DNA of 29,031 bases from DATLNF01 sp046590575 (GTDB lineage Bacteria > Actinomycetota > Actinomycetes > BP-191). The stretch covers positions 1-29,031 of the forward strand of contig JBKJUS010000016.1 of NCBI GenBank assembly GCA_046590575.1, in the 5' to 3' direction. The translations under genes were made by a program, and so were the position numbers. The notes beneath the pieces were generated by a model that did not search any database, was not told where the DNA came from, and saw nothing but the letters and a program-made list of their open reading frames with translations. Positions 1-8,344 of this stretch are shown here, in pieces (the first letter of the stretch is position 1; every line of letters starts with the position of its first letter).

Positions 1-105
1 AGCCAGCGAGGACGCATCGATACGACAGGCGCGGTCACCCCGACCGCCAGCGTGGTCATGCCGTGTGCATCGGCATCCTCACGCGTGGGCTGAATTCCCC
101 GCGAG

Positions 106-438
106 TCAGTCGGCAACAGCCACCAGTCGGTCTGCGACGGCTCGTAGGGCGATGGCGGCGGGATGATCAGCAGTGAGCTCGAGGGAGCTGCCGTCGGCGA
201 ACCCGAACCCGACCGCAGGAAGCCTCGGTGGGGCGGGCTGTGCAGGCGGAGCGGCCGGCGGGAGGCTCTCACGCAGACCGGGCAGTGCGACGTCGTCCAA
301 CACGGTCGCCGCATGCTGCAGCGCAACGAGGTCGAGGTCCTCGGGAGCCCAGGGCTCGAGCGGGCCGTGGTGCCCGATGAACACCACGCGGCCAGCGGCG
401 TGCCGACCACGGGCGCGGCGGCGCAACGGCCACCACAT
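106..438 (-). CDS. Hypothetical protein, 110 aa, last gene of the roadblock/GTPase operon
   Basis: I do not recognise this protein. It starts at an ATG four bases after the TAA stop of the small GTPase gene and runs on the same strand, so it is probably cotranscribed with it. The N-terminus is basic (MWWPLRRRARGRHAAGR). A hydrophobic/acidic stretch around residues 18-45 follows, then a proline/alanine-rich linker (about 58-75) and an alanine-rich C-terminal helix. There is no signal peptide or clear membrane segment. The ribosome binding site is weak, so translation may depend on coupling to the GTPase gene. Amphipathic, alanine-rich composition and tight spacing favour a real gene over chance. 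A role as a partner of the GTPase or roadblock protein is inferred from position only. Confidence 0.55.
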   Translation of the reverse strand: MWWPLRRRARGRHAAGRVVFIGHHGPLEPWAPEDLDLVALQHAATVLDDVALPGLRESLPPAAPPAQPAPPRLPAVGFGFADGSSLELTADHPAAIALRAVADRLVAVAD

Positions 439-442
439 GGCG

Positions 443-1012
443 TTAGGCCCGGGCGGGCTGGGCGTCGAGCGTGTCGACGACGGCGTACAACAGCGCTAAC
501 AGGACTGCCTTGACGCTTTCCCGATCGACGGCGTCGCAGGGGACGACCGGCACGTCGTGTTCCAGGTCGAGCACCGTCCGCACGCGCGCCTCCTCGAGCT
601 CATCCAGCCCGTTGGAGCGGTTGAGTGCCACGACAAAGGGCACGTTTGCCATCTTTCGGAACGCCTCGAGGATGCCCCGTGCCTCCTCGATGGAGTCTTC
701 GCGCGAGACGTCGATGAGCACGATGTAACCGAGCATGCCCTCGCCGAGGATCTCCCACATGAAGTCGAAGCGTTCCTGGCCGGGCGTGCCGAAGAGGTAG
801 AGCACCAGGTCGCGGTCGATCGTGATGCGGCCGAAGTCCATGGCGACCGTTGTCTCGTTCTTCCGCGACCGGGTCGAGTCGGTGATGTCTTTCTCCGTCG
901 ACAGCACGGTGATCTCGCTGATCGTGCGGATCAGCGTCGTCTTGCCGGCTGCGAACGGCCCGGTGACAACGATCTTCACGGCCGTGCCGTGGTGCTTCTT
1001 GCGCGGTGGCAT
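443..1012 (-). CDS. Small Ras-like GTPase (COG2229/MglA-like, CvnD type)
   Basis: This 189-aa protein is a cytoplasmic GTP-binding switch. Visible motifs are a P-loop GPFAAGKT at residues 18-25, a switch I region with several Thr around 44-55, a G3 region LFGTPGQERF at 73-82 and a G4-like ALNRSNG near 129-135. The G3 motif has Thr-Pro where classical Ras proteins have Asp-x-Gly, as in the prokaryotic MglA/COG2229 group. Related GTPases act with roadblock/LC7 proteins, which serve as GTPase activators (MglB in myxobacteria and Thermus) or as partners in streptomycete conservons. The gene follows the DUF4388 gene by 3 nt, with a GGGGG ribosome binding site, and lies two genes after a roadblock gene, which fits such a pairing. 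The target pathway cannot be read from the sequence. Confidence 0.88.
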   Translation of the reverse strand: MPPRKKHHGTAVKIVVTGPFAAGKTTLIRTISEITVLSTEKDITDSTRSRKNETTVAMDFGRITIDRDLVLYLFGTPGQERFDFMWEILGEGMLGYIVLIDVSREDSIEEARGILEAFRKMANVPFVVALNRSNGLDELEEARVRTVLDLEHDVPVVPCDAVDRESVKAVLLALLYAVVDTLDAQPARA

Positions 1013-1015
1013 GAC

Positions 1016-2104
1016 CTAGAGCCCCCTGACGCCGGCGATGAGCCGGAGGAGCAGGCTCTTGTTCACGCTCGGGTCTCGTTCGATGAGTGAGCTGCCGATG
1101 AGCTGCACCTCAGCCAGCGCAGCGGAGCCATCGGTGAGGTGCGATCCGTTGGATGCCGCGGACGCCGTGACTGAAGCACGACGCGCGGCGGGTACGGCGA
1201 CCGGGTCCTCGGGGAAGTCGGGCTGACGGCTCATGATCGGGTCAGGTCGGGCCGGCACCACCGGCGGCGCGGCCACAGCCCGCTCCCCGGCAGGAGCGGA
1301 CCTACGACGCGACGAAGGCGCCTCAGCACGTCCCTCCAGGTCTGACAGGGTGGCCTGGCGGCGCAGCAGCGCCTCGACGCCGCCCTCCTCGTCCTGAGAG
1401 TCCACGGGACGAACAGCGACGAGTCCCCGGTCGACGAGGGACGCGAGGGTCTGCACCGTCGCAAACTCACCCCGCCCGGTGATGGCGACGAGCTGGCTTA
1501 CGGTCCGGTCCCCGTCTACCAGGGCCAGGAGCGCCCACTCCTCGACAGAGAGTGTGGTCTGCGCCGCCGAAGGCGTCAGAGTGACCGTGACGGGAGCATC
1601 CGGCGAGGGGACCTTGTGGGTGAGCTGCTCCCACTTCTCCAGGCGCGCACGGCCTTCCGCGACGAGGTCCTCGACGACGAGGGACACGGCAAGGTCATCG
1701 GGGTTGGCCTCGTCGACGGCAAAGGCGAACTCACCCTCCGCCCAGCGCAGCAGGTCGAAAACAGCGTCCGTGGCGTGCTCGACGACATGCTCGTGCAGCA
1801 CGCCCTCCTCGACCGCACCGATGTCGTGCAGCGCCTTGACGAGGCCGAGTCCGGGATTCGCCTTGACCTCTGCCACGGCGACCCCGAGGGCCTCGTCGTC
1901 CACCAGGCCACTGCCGACCAGGCGGCGACCGAGCGACTGGCGCGAGATGTCTGAGCTGCCGCCAGTGACCGAGCCGGTCGCGAAGTAGACCACGCCCTCG
2001 GCTCCAGGCTTGGTGATGTGCAGCGCACCGCTCTTCTTGGTGAAGCACAGCAGCTGGAAGATGTCCGGGAGGCTGAAAGCCTCTAGGTTGCCCTCAAGAT
2101 TCAT
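1016..2104 (-). CDS. DUF4388 (PATAN) domain protein
   Basis: This 362-aa soluble protein begins with a DUF4388/PATAN-type domain (residues 1 to about 100). The motif SLPDIFQLLCFTKKSGALHI, followed by a G-x-VYFATGSV strand, is typical of this family, which is found in response-regulator and GTPase signalling contexts. A second helical region follows (100-160), then a winged-helix-like segment (about 184-232, TLSVEEWALLALVDGDRTV). A disordered Arg/Pro/Ala-rich linker (250-320) leads to a C-terminal helix ending NKSLLLRLIAGVRGL. It starts at ATG with GGAG about 8 nt upstream and lies between the roadblock and GTPase genes, so it is probably an adaptor linking them. That role is inference. The function of the C-terminal helix is unknown. 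Confidence 0.85.
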   Translation of the reverse strand: MNLEGNLEAFSLPDIFQLLCFTKKSGALHITKPGAEGVVYFATGSVTGGSSDISRQSLGRRLVGSGLVDDEALGVAVAEVKANPGLGLVKALHDIGAVEEGVLHEHVVEHATDAVFDLLRWAEGEFAFAVDEANPDDLAVSLVVEDLVAEGRARLEKWEQLTHKVPSPDAPVTVTLTPSAAQTTLSVEEWALLALVDGDRTVSQLVAITGRGEFATVQTLASLVDRGLVAVRPVDSQDEEGGVEALLRRQATLSDLEGRAEAPSSRRRSAPAGERAVAAPPVVPARPDPIMSRQPDFPEDPVAVPAARRASVTASAASNGSHLTDGSAALAEVQLIGSSLIERDPSVNKSLLLRLIAGVRGL

Positions 2105-2130
2105 GAGTCGTCTCCGTGGTCACAGTCGGG

Positions 2131-2685
2131 TTAGGACCACGCCGAACCGGGCGCGTCGGTGCCTCCGACGGCATACGGAGCGTAGGTCGCCGGCTCCGCG
2201 TAGCCATTGATGACCGAAGCGGCGGGCTCGTACGCCGGAAGCGACTCGAGCTCAGCGAGGGTGCTCGCGGTGCTGGCGGCCGCTGACTCGGGCTCGTCCC
2301 GTAGCGCATCGGCGACCTTGGCAGCAGCACGCTTCACCTCGTAGAGCATCAGCCCGGTCTTGGCGCCCTTGGCCGCCACTGCGACCAGGACCGCCTCGTC
2401 CTCGGCGGAGATCAGGAAGACCGTGCCGTGCTCGCCCTCGATGAAGACCTGGGACAGCGCACCCCGGCCGAGACCTTCGGTCGCGCGCTCACCAAGGCTG
2501 AGCAGTGCCGCGCTCATCGCGGCCACCCGGTCCTCGTCCATGCCCTCGGGCAGCGCCGACGCCATAGGCAGGCCGTCGAAGGAGACCACCGCCGCCGCCT
2601 CGATCTCAGTCGTCGCGCCGAGCAGATCGCGCAGGACCCGCTCCAGCTGGCTCGAACGTGACTCCTCGCTGCGGTGCACTGACAT
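2131..2685 (-). CDS. Roadblock/LC7 domain protein (MglB/CvnB-like)
   Basis: A roadblock/LC7 domain occupies roughly residues 8-130: a helix SSQLERVLRDLLGATTEIEAA, a strand pair AVVSFDGLPMASALPEG, then a central helix and strands ending VLVAVAAKGAKTGLMLYEVKRAA. Roadblock proteins dimerise and regulate Ras-like GTPases. The partner is probably the GTPase two genes downstream. The C-terminal 50 residues are Ala/Ser/Pro/Tyr-rich and look disordered. I chose the ATG at 2685 because GAAGGG lies 6 nt upstream. A GTG at 2715 with GGAAGGA upstream is also possible and would add ten residues. It appears to be the first gene of this operon, after a 110-nt gap from aroE. Confidence 0.87.
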   Translation of the reverse strand: MSVHRSEESRSSQLERVLRDLLGATTEIEAAAVVSFDGLPMASALPEGMDEDRVAAMSAALLSLGERATEGLGRGALSQVFIEGEHGTVFLISAEDEAVLVAVAAKGAKTGLMLYEVKRAAAKVADALRDEPESAAASTASTLAELESLPAYEPAASVINGYAEPATYAPYAVGGTDAPGSAWS

Positions 2686-2795
2686 GGGACGCCCTTCACG
2701 ATGGCCGGCTTGCACATCATTCCTTCCCGACCATCGGCGGCGGTCTCGTTTGGCTTGAATAGTCCAAATGGGCTAGTTGGCCCGACCGCCGACCG

Positions 2796-3617
2796 TCAGT
2801 GGAGCTCGACGAGCTGGTCTGCGGACACAGTGTGGCCAGTAACAGCACGGATCGCGTACGACGCCTGGTGGGCCAGCAGTCGCACTCCCCCGACGACCGA
2901 CGCACCGGCAGCGTGGGCAGCGGCGGCGAGTGGAGTTGGCCACGGCACATAAAGCGCCTCCACGAGCGGCAGACCAGCGGGCCATGGCACCGTTGCGACG
3001 AGGGTGTCCGACGCGCCGGCCGGCGTCGTCTGCACCACGACCGGTACGTCACCGAGAGCATCGGCGCCTGACGGCCATGCCTCCAGCCGGATCTCGACAC
3101 CGCACCGGGCACCAACCGCGAGCAGTCCGATGGCTCGTCCGGCGTCCCGCACCCGAACCGAGACGGTCTCCGCACCCATTCGGGCGAGGGCCGCGACGGC
3201 AGCACGCGCCGTACCTCCACCACCGAGCACTATCGGAGCCGACCGGTCGGCGACGACCGCACCGACCTCTGCGAGGCATGCCTGGAGCCCCGGCACGTCG
3301 GTGTTGAGACCATGTCGCGCGCCGTCAGCGCTGAAAACAACCGTGTTGACCGCACCGACCGCTGCCGCGGCGGCGTCCAACGTGTCCACGAGTGGCACCG
3401 CGGCGAGCTTCAGCGGCATCGTCAGGGACACGGCTACCCACTCCCCCGACGCCGACATGTCGGCGAACATGGCGGGCAACATCTCCGCTGAGCACTCGAT
3501 CGCGTCGTAGGTCCAGTCGAGACCAAGTGCCTCGTACGCCGTGCGCCACAGGCGCGGTGACAGTGAGTGCGCGACCGGCAAGCCGAGCACCGCGCACCGC
3601 CGCGGCCCTTCGGTCAC
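2796..3617 (-). CDS. aroE: Shikimate dehydrogenase
   Basis: AroE reduces 3-dehydroshikimate to shikimate with NADPH in aromatic amino acid synthesis. The 273-aa product has the substrate pocket HSLSP (17-21), the catalytic lysine in SLTMPLK (Lys70), the paired catalytic aspartate in GLNTD (Asp107), a GGGGTARA nucleotide loop (about 132-138), and the C-terminal PWPTPL and HQ signatures. The SLTMP form, in place of NVTxP, matches my recollection of actinobacterial AroE proteins such as that of Mycobacterium. The GTG at 3617 is the only start giving a normal AroE length. Its ribosome binding site is poor, and the reading frame stays open upstream into mltG. It lies 83 nt after mltG and is probably in one transcription unit with ruvX and mltG. 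Confidence 0.93.
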   Translation of the reverse strand: MTEGPRRCAVLGLPVAHSLSPRLWRTAYEALGLDWTYDAIECSAEMLPAMFADMSASGEWVAVSLTMPLKLAAVPLVDTLDAAAAAVGAVNTVVFSADGARHGLNTDVPGLQACLAEVGAVVADRSAPIVLGGGGTARAAVAALARMGAETVSVRVRDAGRAIGLLAVGARCGVEIRLEAWPSGADALGDVPVVVQTTPAGASDTLVATVPWPAGLPLVEALYVPWPTPLAAAAHAAGASVVGGVRLLAHQASYAIRAVTGHTVSADQLVELH

Positions 3618-3700
3618 GGCGTCACTGGACGCCAGTGATCTTGGTACGGCGCCCGGACGGCAAGGGTGGTGACGGTAGTGAGGGCAGCGGCGCGCGGCAC

Positions 3701-4825
3701 CTAGCACTCGCCGAGGACATTGCAGCGGTACTTCTTCACGTTCGCCAGGAACTCGTTGTAGGACTCGGAGAAGGCGGAGTTGCCCGCCTTGTCGATGACC
3801 ACGAAGTAGAGCCACGGGCCCGGCTCCGGGTCGACCGCGGCGGCGATCGAGTCCTCGCCCGGGGAGTTGATGGGTCCTGGTGGCAGGCCCACCCGGCGGT
3901 AGGTGTTGTAGGGCGACGCGACCTCGAGGTCCTTGAAGAGGATCCTGGTCTTGACCTCTCCCCGCTCGGCGAAGACGTACTTCACCGTCGAGTCGAACTC
4001 CAGCTTCTGACCCTTCTCGAGCCGGTTGAAGACGACCCGGGAGACCTTGCCGCGCTGGTCGTCCTTCGGAGTTTCAGCCTCGACAAGCGACGCGATCGTC
4101 AACACGTCGAGCGGGCTCAGGTCGAGTGCTTGGGCGCGCTCCACCAGACCGGTCTCCGCCGCCGCCACCTCAAAGCGCGCCACCATCGTCGCAAGCACGT
4201 CGACCGCGGTGTCGCCCGGCTCGACGTCATAGGTCGCCGGGAACAGGAACCCCTCTGCGCGGCCCTTGGCGTAGGCCGGCAGACCGAGCGCGGCAGCATC
4301 CTTGACCGCGGCCTGCAGATCGGCGAGCGGAACGTCGTCGACCGAGCGGGCGATGATCTCCAACGTCTTGCCGACCGAGGTGCCCTCCGGGATCGTGAAG
4401 CGACCGCGGATCCGCGCCTTCGGGTCGAGGAAGAGCGCGAGTGCATCCGCGGCCCGCATCTCGAGCCGCAACCGGTAGAAGCCCGGCTGGATCGAAAGCG
4501 ACCGCTCGTCGGCGAGCGCCGCCTCACGGAAGGCTCGAGCGCTCTTGACCACCCCCCGTTCGGCGAGCACCACCCCGATCGCTCCGCTCGACGCACCCGC
4601 CGGCACCTCGACGATCGCTTCACCGCGGCCGGGCCCCGGGAAGTCGGGTGCGGAGGTGCCGACCAGGCGGTTGTAAAGGGTGCGGCCACCCACCACGGCA
4701 CCGCCGGCGATGAGCACCAGGACGGCCAGGACGGCGATCACACCTAGCCCGCGTCGTCGCCGACGCGGCAGCGTGGGCGCAGGACTGAGAACGTCGTACG
4801 GGGTCTCGGAGTCGTGCTCGGTCAC
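3701..4825 (-). CDS. mltG: Endolytic transglycosylase MltG (YceG family)
   Basis: MltG cleaves nascent peptidoglycan strands at the membrane and terminates glycan elongation. The 374-aa protein has a short cytoplasmic N-terminus with an RRRRR stop-transfer cluster (21-25), one membrane helix (about 27-47), a LysM-like subdomain (about 68-150) and the catalytic domain. The conserved ASLVEAET at 246-252 carries the active-site glutamate (E249, or E251 as the alternative). Other family signatures are FLFPATYDV (193-201), FNRLEKGQKLEFDSTVKY and YNTYRRVGLPPGPINSPG. The GTG start overlaps the ruvX stop by 4 nt (GTGA). The order ruvX-mltG-aroE is common in bacteria and links no single pathway. Confidence 0.95.
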   Translation of the reverse strand: MTEHDSETPYDVLSPAPTLPRRRRRGLGVIAVLAVLVLIAGGAVVGGRTLYNRLVGTSAPDFPGPGRGEAIVEVPAGASSGAIGVVLAERGVVKSARAFREAALADERSLSIQPGFYRLRLEMRAADALALFLDPKARIRGRFTIPEGTSVGKTLEIIARSVDDVPLADLQAAVKDAAALGLPAYAKGRAEGFLFPATYDVEPGDTAVDVLATMVARFEVAAAETGLVERAQALDLSPLDVLTIASLVEAETPKDDQRGKVSRVVFNRLEKGQKLEFDSTVKYVFAERGEVKTRILFKDLEVASPYNTYRRVGLPPGPINSPGEDSIAAAVDPEPGPWLYFVVIDKAGNSAFSESYNEFLANVKKYRCNVLGEC

Positions 4826-5268
4826 GCGGGCTCCCGCGGCAGGCTGTCGAGGGCGCTCTGCAGGATCACGACAGCTGCCGCCTGGTCGACGACATGGCGG
4901 CGCTCCCTCGACCGTATCCCGCGGGCGGCGAGCGAGCGTTCTGCCGACACGGTCGACAGGCGCTCATCCACCAGCCGCACCGGCACGGGCGCGATCAGCT
5001 CGTGCAGCGCAGCGGCGTACGCCGTCGCCTGCTGGGCCGCTGTGCCGAGCGCACCGGAGAGGTGCCGCGGCAGGCCGACGACCACCTCGACTGCCTCCTG
5101 CTCGAGGACGATGGCGGCCAGCTCGGCCAAGTCGGTGCCATGTGCCATGTCGCGGCCGAGGGTCGCGAGAGGGGTCGCGAGGATTCCGTCCCGATCACTG
5201 ACCGCCACCCCGACCCGCACCGAGCCCACGTCGACGCCGATCCGTACCCCCAGCCGGGCGGTGCTCAC
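4822..5268 (-). CDS. ruvX: Holliday junction resolvase-like nuclease RuvX/YqgF
   Basis: This 148-aa RNase H-fold protein belongs to the YqgF family, which is linked to pre-16S rRNA 5' processing and was earlier proposed as a resolvase. Visible motifs are GVDVGSVRVGVAVSD with metal ligand Asp13, VVGLPRHLSG (63-72), DERLST with Glu102, and VDQAAAVVILQ with Asp128. This is the full set of acidic residues for the family. The start is taken as GTG at 5268. Its ribosome binding site is weak, and no better start keeps the N-terminal strand. It follows alaS after a 150-nt gap that contains a strong hairpin. Confidence 0.92.
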   Translation of the reverse strand: MSTARLGVRIGVDVGSVRVGVAVSDRDGILATPLATLGRDMAHGTDLAELAAIVLEQEAVEVVVGLPRHLSGALGTAAQQATAYAAALHELIAPVPVRLVDERLSTVSAERSLAARGIRSRERRHVVDQAAAVVILQSALDSLPREPA

Positions 5269-5300
5269 GTCATCACCGCTGGGCGCGGACCCGGCCGGGT

Positions 5301-5358
5301 TCGACTCCGCGGTACGCCGACGACACGCGCCGAGTGTTGCGTCGTACCGCGGAGGCGA
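5301..5358. repeat. Long inverted repeat/hairpin between alaS and ruvX
   Basis: Two 16-nt arms (5301-5316 and 5343-5358) pair with a single mismatch, and 12 of the pairs are contiguous (CTCCGCGGTACG with CGTACCGCGGAG). The 26-nt loop contains a further ACAC/GTGT pairing. There is no T-run on either side, so it is not a classical intrinsic terminator. It lies about 60 nt after the alaS stop and 33 nt before the ruvX start, so it could slow or process the alaS-ruvX readthrough transcript. Confidence 0.7.
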
Positions 5359-5418
5359 GCGACATAGCCGATCGCATCGGTCTCCGGCGAACGTGCTGAC
5401 GCCCGGACGCGGCGGCAG

Positions 5419-8091
5419 TCACGACGGCGGGGCAACCTGCTGGGCGACGAGCGCAGGGGCCAGAGCGAGGGCCTCGGGGATGCCGGCCACGCGGGTGCCA
5501 CCGCCGACGGCAACATCCGGTGAGCCCCCGCCGCCGCCACCGAGCACAGGTGCCAGTGACCGCACCAACGCCCCCGCCTGCAGCCCCCGTGCCTGCGCAC
5601 CCGCGCCGACCGCGACAAGAACCTGCGCCTTGCCCTCCCCCGGCACCGCGATGACCACGACCGCCGGGCGGCCCGGCTCGAGCCGGCCCCGCACATCTAG
5701 CGCCAGCTTGCGCGCGTCGTCGATGCTCGTGCCCGTCGGCACCTCGTACGTCGCCAGCGCTACCCCGCCTACGTCGACCGCGGAGTCGGCGACGGCACCC
5801 GCCGCCTGAAGGACTGCCCCAGCCCGCAACCGGTCGAGCTCCTTCTCGGTGTCGCGCAGCTTGTCGATGAGCGCCGCCACGCGGTCCGGGATCTCCTCGG
5901 GCTGGGCCTTTAACAGCTCGGCCAGCCCGGACACGAGCAGGTGCTCCTTGGCGAGGAAGCGGAACGCGTCGATCCCGACCAGCCCCTCGACCCGGCGTAC
6001 GCCGGCGCCGATCGAGGACTCCCCCAGGATCTTGACCAGCCCGAGCTGCCCAGATCTCGCCGCGTGGGTGCCGCCGCAGAGCTCACGGGCGTAGTCGCCG
6101 ACCTCCACGACCCGCACCTCGTCGCCGTACTTCTCGCCGAAGAGCGCCATCGCGCCGATGCGCCGGGCCTCGTCCTGCGACGTGACGAAGGCACGCACCT
6201 CGAGGTCGTCGATGAGGACGGAGTTGACCTCGTCCTCGACGTCGGCCAGCACTGAAGGCGGCACCCCGGCGCTCGCGTGGAAGTCGAAGCGCAGCCGGCC
6301 GGGCGCATTCATCGACCCGGCTTGGGTCGCCGTCTCCCCCAGCGCCCCACGGAAGGCGCGGTGGATGAGGTGCGTCGCTGTGTGCGCGCGGCTGATCGCC
6401 CGACGGCGTTCGACGTCGATCTCGGTCTGCACGGCCGCGCCGGTCACCACTTCACCGCGCACCACCCGCGCCCGGTGTACGACGAGGTCAGCAATAGGAC
6501 GCTGCGTGTCGAGCACCTCGAGCTCGACCCCGTCGAGCCAGAGCCGCCCGGCGTCGGCGAGCTGCCCGCCGGCCTCGGCGTAGAACGGCGTGCGATCGAG
6601 GACCACCTCGACCTCGTCACCTTCGCGGGCTGACGTCACGACCCCGTCGGCGCCAAGCAGCCCGCGCACGTGCGCCTCGCCGGACACCGTGTCGTAGCCG
6701 GTGAAGACGGTCGGCCCAGCGTCATCGAGAAGCGCGCGGTACGCCGACACGTCGGCGTGGCCGACCGCCTGGGACTTGCGGTCGGCCTTCGACCGCTGCC
6801 GCTGCTCGGCCATCAACCGCCGGAAACCGTCTTCGTCGACAGTCAGCCCCTGCTCGGCCGCCATCTCCAGGGTCAGGTCGATGGGGAACCCATACGTGTC
6901 GTGCAGCGCGAAAGCCCGGTCGCCGGAGAGCACCCCGCCCGCCGTGCGCGCCTCGGGCACCGCGTTGTCGAAGAGCGTCGCGCCCTTGGTCAGAGTCTCG
7001 AGGAACGTCGTCTCCTCGGCGACGGCCAGAGTGAGGATGCGAGACGCGTCGGTCACCAGCTCGGGGTACTGCGGACCCATCGCCGCGATGCTCGCCTCGA
7101 TGAGCTGCTGCATCGACGGCTTCGACGCGCCCAGCAGCCGCATCGAGCGCGTCGTACGCCGCATGATCCGACGCAGGACGTATCCCCGCCCCTCGTTGCT
7201 CGGCGACACGCCGTCGCCGAGCAGCATGAGCGCAGTGCGCGCGTGGTCGGCAACGACCCGCAGCCGGACGTCGGCTTGCGAGTCCGCGCCGTAGCGCGTC
7301 CCGCTGAGCGTTGAGGCTCGGTCGAGGATCGCCCGCGAGGTGTCGATCTCGTAGAGGTTGTCGACTCCTTGCAGCAGCGTCGCAACGCGCTCGAGACCCA
7401 TCCCGGTGTCGATGTTCTGCTTCGGCAGCTCGCCGAGGATGGGGTAGTCGTCCTTGCCCGTGCCTGGCCCGCGCTCGTACTGCATGAAAACGAGGTTCCA
7501 GAACTCGAGGTAGCGCTCCCCGTTGACGGCCGGCCCGCCCTCTTCGCCGTACGCCGGACCGCGGTCGTAGTTGAGCTCCGAGCACGGGCCGCAGGGGCCG
7601 GGCACGCCCATCGACCAGTAGTTCTCGCTCTTGCCGAGGCGTTGGATGCGCTCTGCGGGCACGCCGACGCCACGCCACAGCTCGTATGCCTCGTCGTCGT
7701 CGAGGTAGACCGTCGGCCAGATCAAGTCGGCTTCGAGCCCGTAGCCGCCGTCGGTCTGGGACTTGGTGGCCAGGTCCCAGGCCAGCTCGACCGCGCGAGC
7801 CTTGAAGTAGTCGCCGAAGCTGAAGTTGCCGGCCATCTGGAAGAACGAGCCGTGCCGCGTCGTCTTGCCGACCTCGTCGATGTCGAGAGTGCGCACGCAC
7901 TTCTGCACGCTGGTCGCGCGCGGCCACGGTGCGGGCTGCTCACCGAGGAAGTACGGCTTGAAAGGCACCATGCCAGCGTTGACGAGGAGCAGCGTCGGGT
8001 CGTCGGCAATCAGACTGGCGCTCGGCACCACCTGGTGGTCACGCGAGGCGAAGTGGTTGAGGAATCGGCGGTGGATCTCGTCGGAGCGCAT
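5419..8091 (-). CDS. alaS: Alanyl-tRNA synthetase
   Basis: AlaRS charges tRNA-Ala and clears mischarged Ser/Gly-tRNA. The 890-aa protein has the usual layout. The class II catalytic core starts at the N-terminus (MRSDEIHRRFLNHF, then VNAGMVPFKPYFLG and TRHGSFFQMAGNFSFGDYFK). The editing domain has HTATHLIH near residue 570 and CGGTHAARSGQLG near 670, which together supply the zinc/editing ligands. A coiled coil (DKLRDTEKELDRLRAGAV) and a glycine-rich C-Ala domain follow. The length is normal for the family. The ATG is 4 nt after the stop of the small membrane gene upstream, so the two are cotranscribed. Confidence 0.98.
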   Translation of the reverse strand: MRSDEIHRRFLNHFASRDHQVVPSASLIADDPTLLLVNAGMVPFKPYFLGEQPAPWPRATSVQKCVRTLDIDEVGKTTRHGSFFQMAGNFSFGDYFKARAVELAWDLATKSQTDGGYGLEADLIWPTVYLDDDEAYELWRGVGVPAERIQRLGKSENYWSMGVPGPCGPCSELNYDRGPAYGEEGGPAVNGERYLEFWNLVFMQYERGPGTGKDDYPILGELPKQNIDTGMGLERVATLLQGVDNLYEIDTSRAILDRASTLSGTRYGADSQADVRLRVVADHARTALMLLGDGVSPSNEGRGYVLRRIMRRTTRSMRLLGASKPSMQQLIEASIAAMGPQYPELVTDASRILTLAVAEETTFLETLTKGATLFDNAVPEARTAGGVLSGDRAFALHDTYGFPIDLTLEMAAEQGLTVDEDGFRRLMAEQRQRSKADRKSQAVGHADVSAYRALLDDAGPTVFTGYDTVSGEAHVRGLLGADGVVTSAREGDEVEVVLDRTPFYAEAGGQLADAGRLWLDGVELEVLDTQRPIADLVVHRARVVRGEVVTGAAVQTEIDVERRRAISRAHTATHLIHRAFRGALGETATQAGSMNAPGRLRFDFHASAGVPPSVLADVEDEVNSVLIDDLEVRAFVTSQDEARRIGAMALFGEKYGDEVRVVEVGDYARELCGGTHAARSGQLGLVKILGESSIGAGVRRVEGLVGIDAFRFLAKEHLLVSGLAELLKAQPEEIPDRVAALIDKLRDTEKELDRLRAGAVLQAAGAVADSAVDVGGVALATYEVPTGTSIDDARKLALDVRGRLEPGRPAVVVIAVPGEGKAQVLVAVGAGAQARGLQAGALVRSLAPVLGGGGGGSPDVAVGGGTRVAGIPEALALAPALVAQQVAPPS

Positions 8092-8095
8092 CGGC

Positions 8096-8344
8096 CTATT
8101 CTGCCGCAGTCCCGCCGAGCCCCAGAGCAGTTATCAGCTCGTCCTCGCGCTCGGCCATCCCGAGCCGGATCTCCGTCGTGAAACCGCGCACCGACTCGGC
8201 CAGACCGGCAATCGCACCGGTCAGCGCGCCACCGAGCTGGGTGGGCCGGAGCGACTCCGTCGTACGCCGGAGCCGCCGGGCTACCAGGATGCCGCCGCTG
8301 GCTCCCAAGCCGATGCCGAGCGCCGTCCAGAAGATCCGCTTCAT
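8096..8344 (-). CDS. Small membrane-anchored protein (DUF6167-like)
   Basis: This 82-aa protein has one N-terminal hydrophobic helix (residues 3-22, IFWTALGIGLGASGGILVA) followed by an RRLRR positive cluster, so the C-terminal part is probably cytoplasmic. That part is amphipathic and ends in acidic residues. The position between DUF948 and alaS matches a small actinobacterial family that I recall as DUF6167. The assignment rests on position and topology rather than a strong motif. It starts at an ATG directly abutting the DUF948 stop codon. No enzymatic function is suggested. Confidence 0.75.
   Translation of the reverse strand: MKRIFWTALGIGLGASGGILVARRLRRTTESLRPTQLGGALTGAIAGLAESVRGFTTEIRLGMAEREDELITALGLGGTAAE

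Noticed and set aside
1..59. Possible 5' end of another minus-strand gene (ATG at 59, reading MTTLAVGVTAPVVSMRPR)
   Set aside because: Only 19 codons before the window edge and no good ribosome binding site. It could be real, but it cannot be supported from this window.
3392..4747. Plus-strand open frame of 451 codons
   Set aside because: Antisense to mltG and aroE; no recognisable domain.
5294..5310. tRNA T-arm-like GGTTCGACTCC
   Set aside because: The flanking bases do not form a T-stem, and no anticodon or acceptor stem is present. It overlaps the alaS/ruvX hairpin instead.
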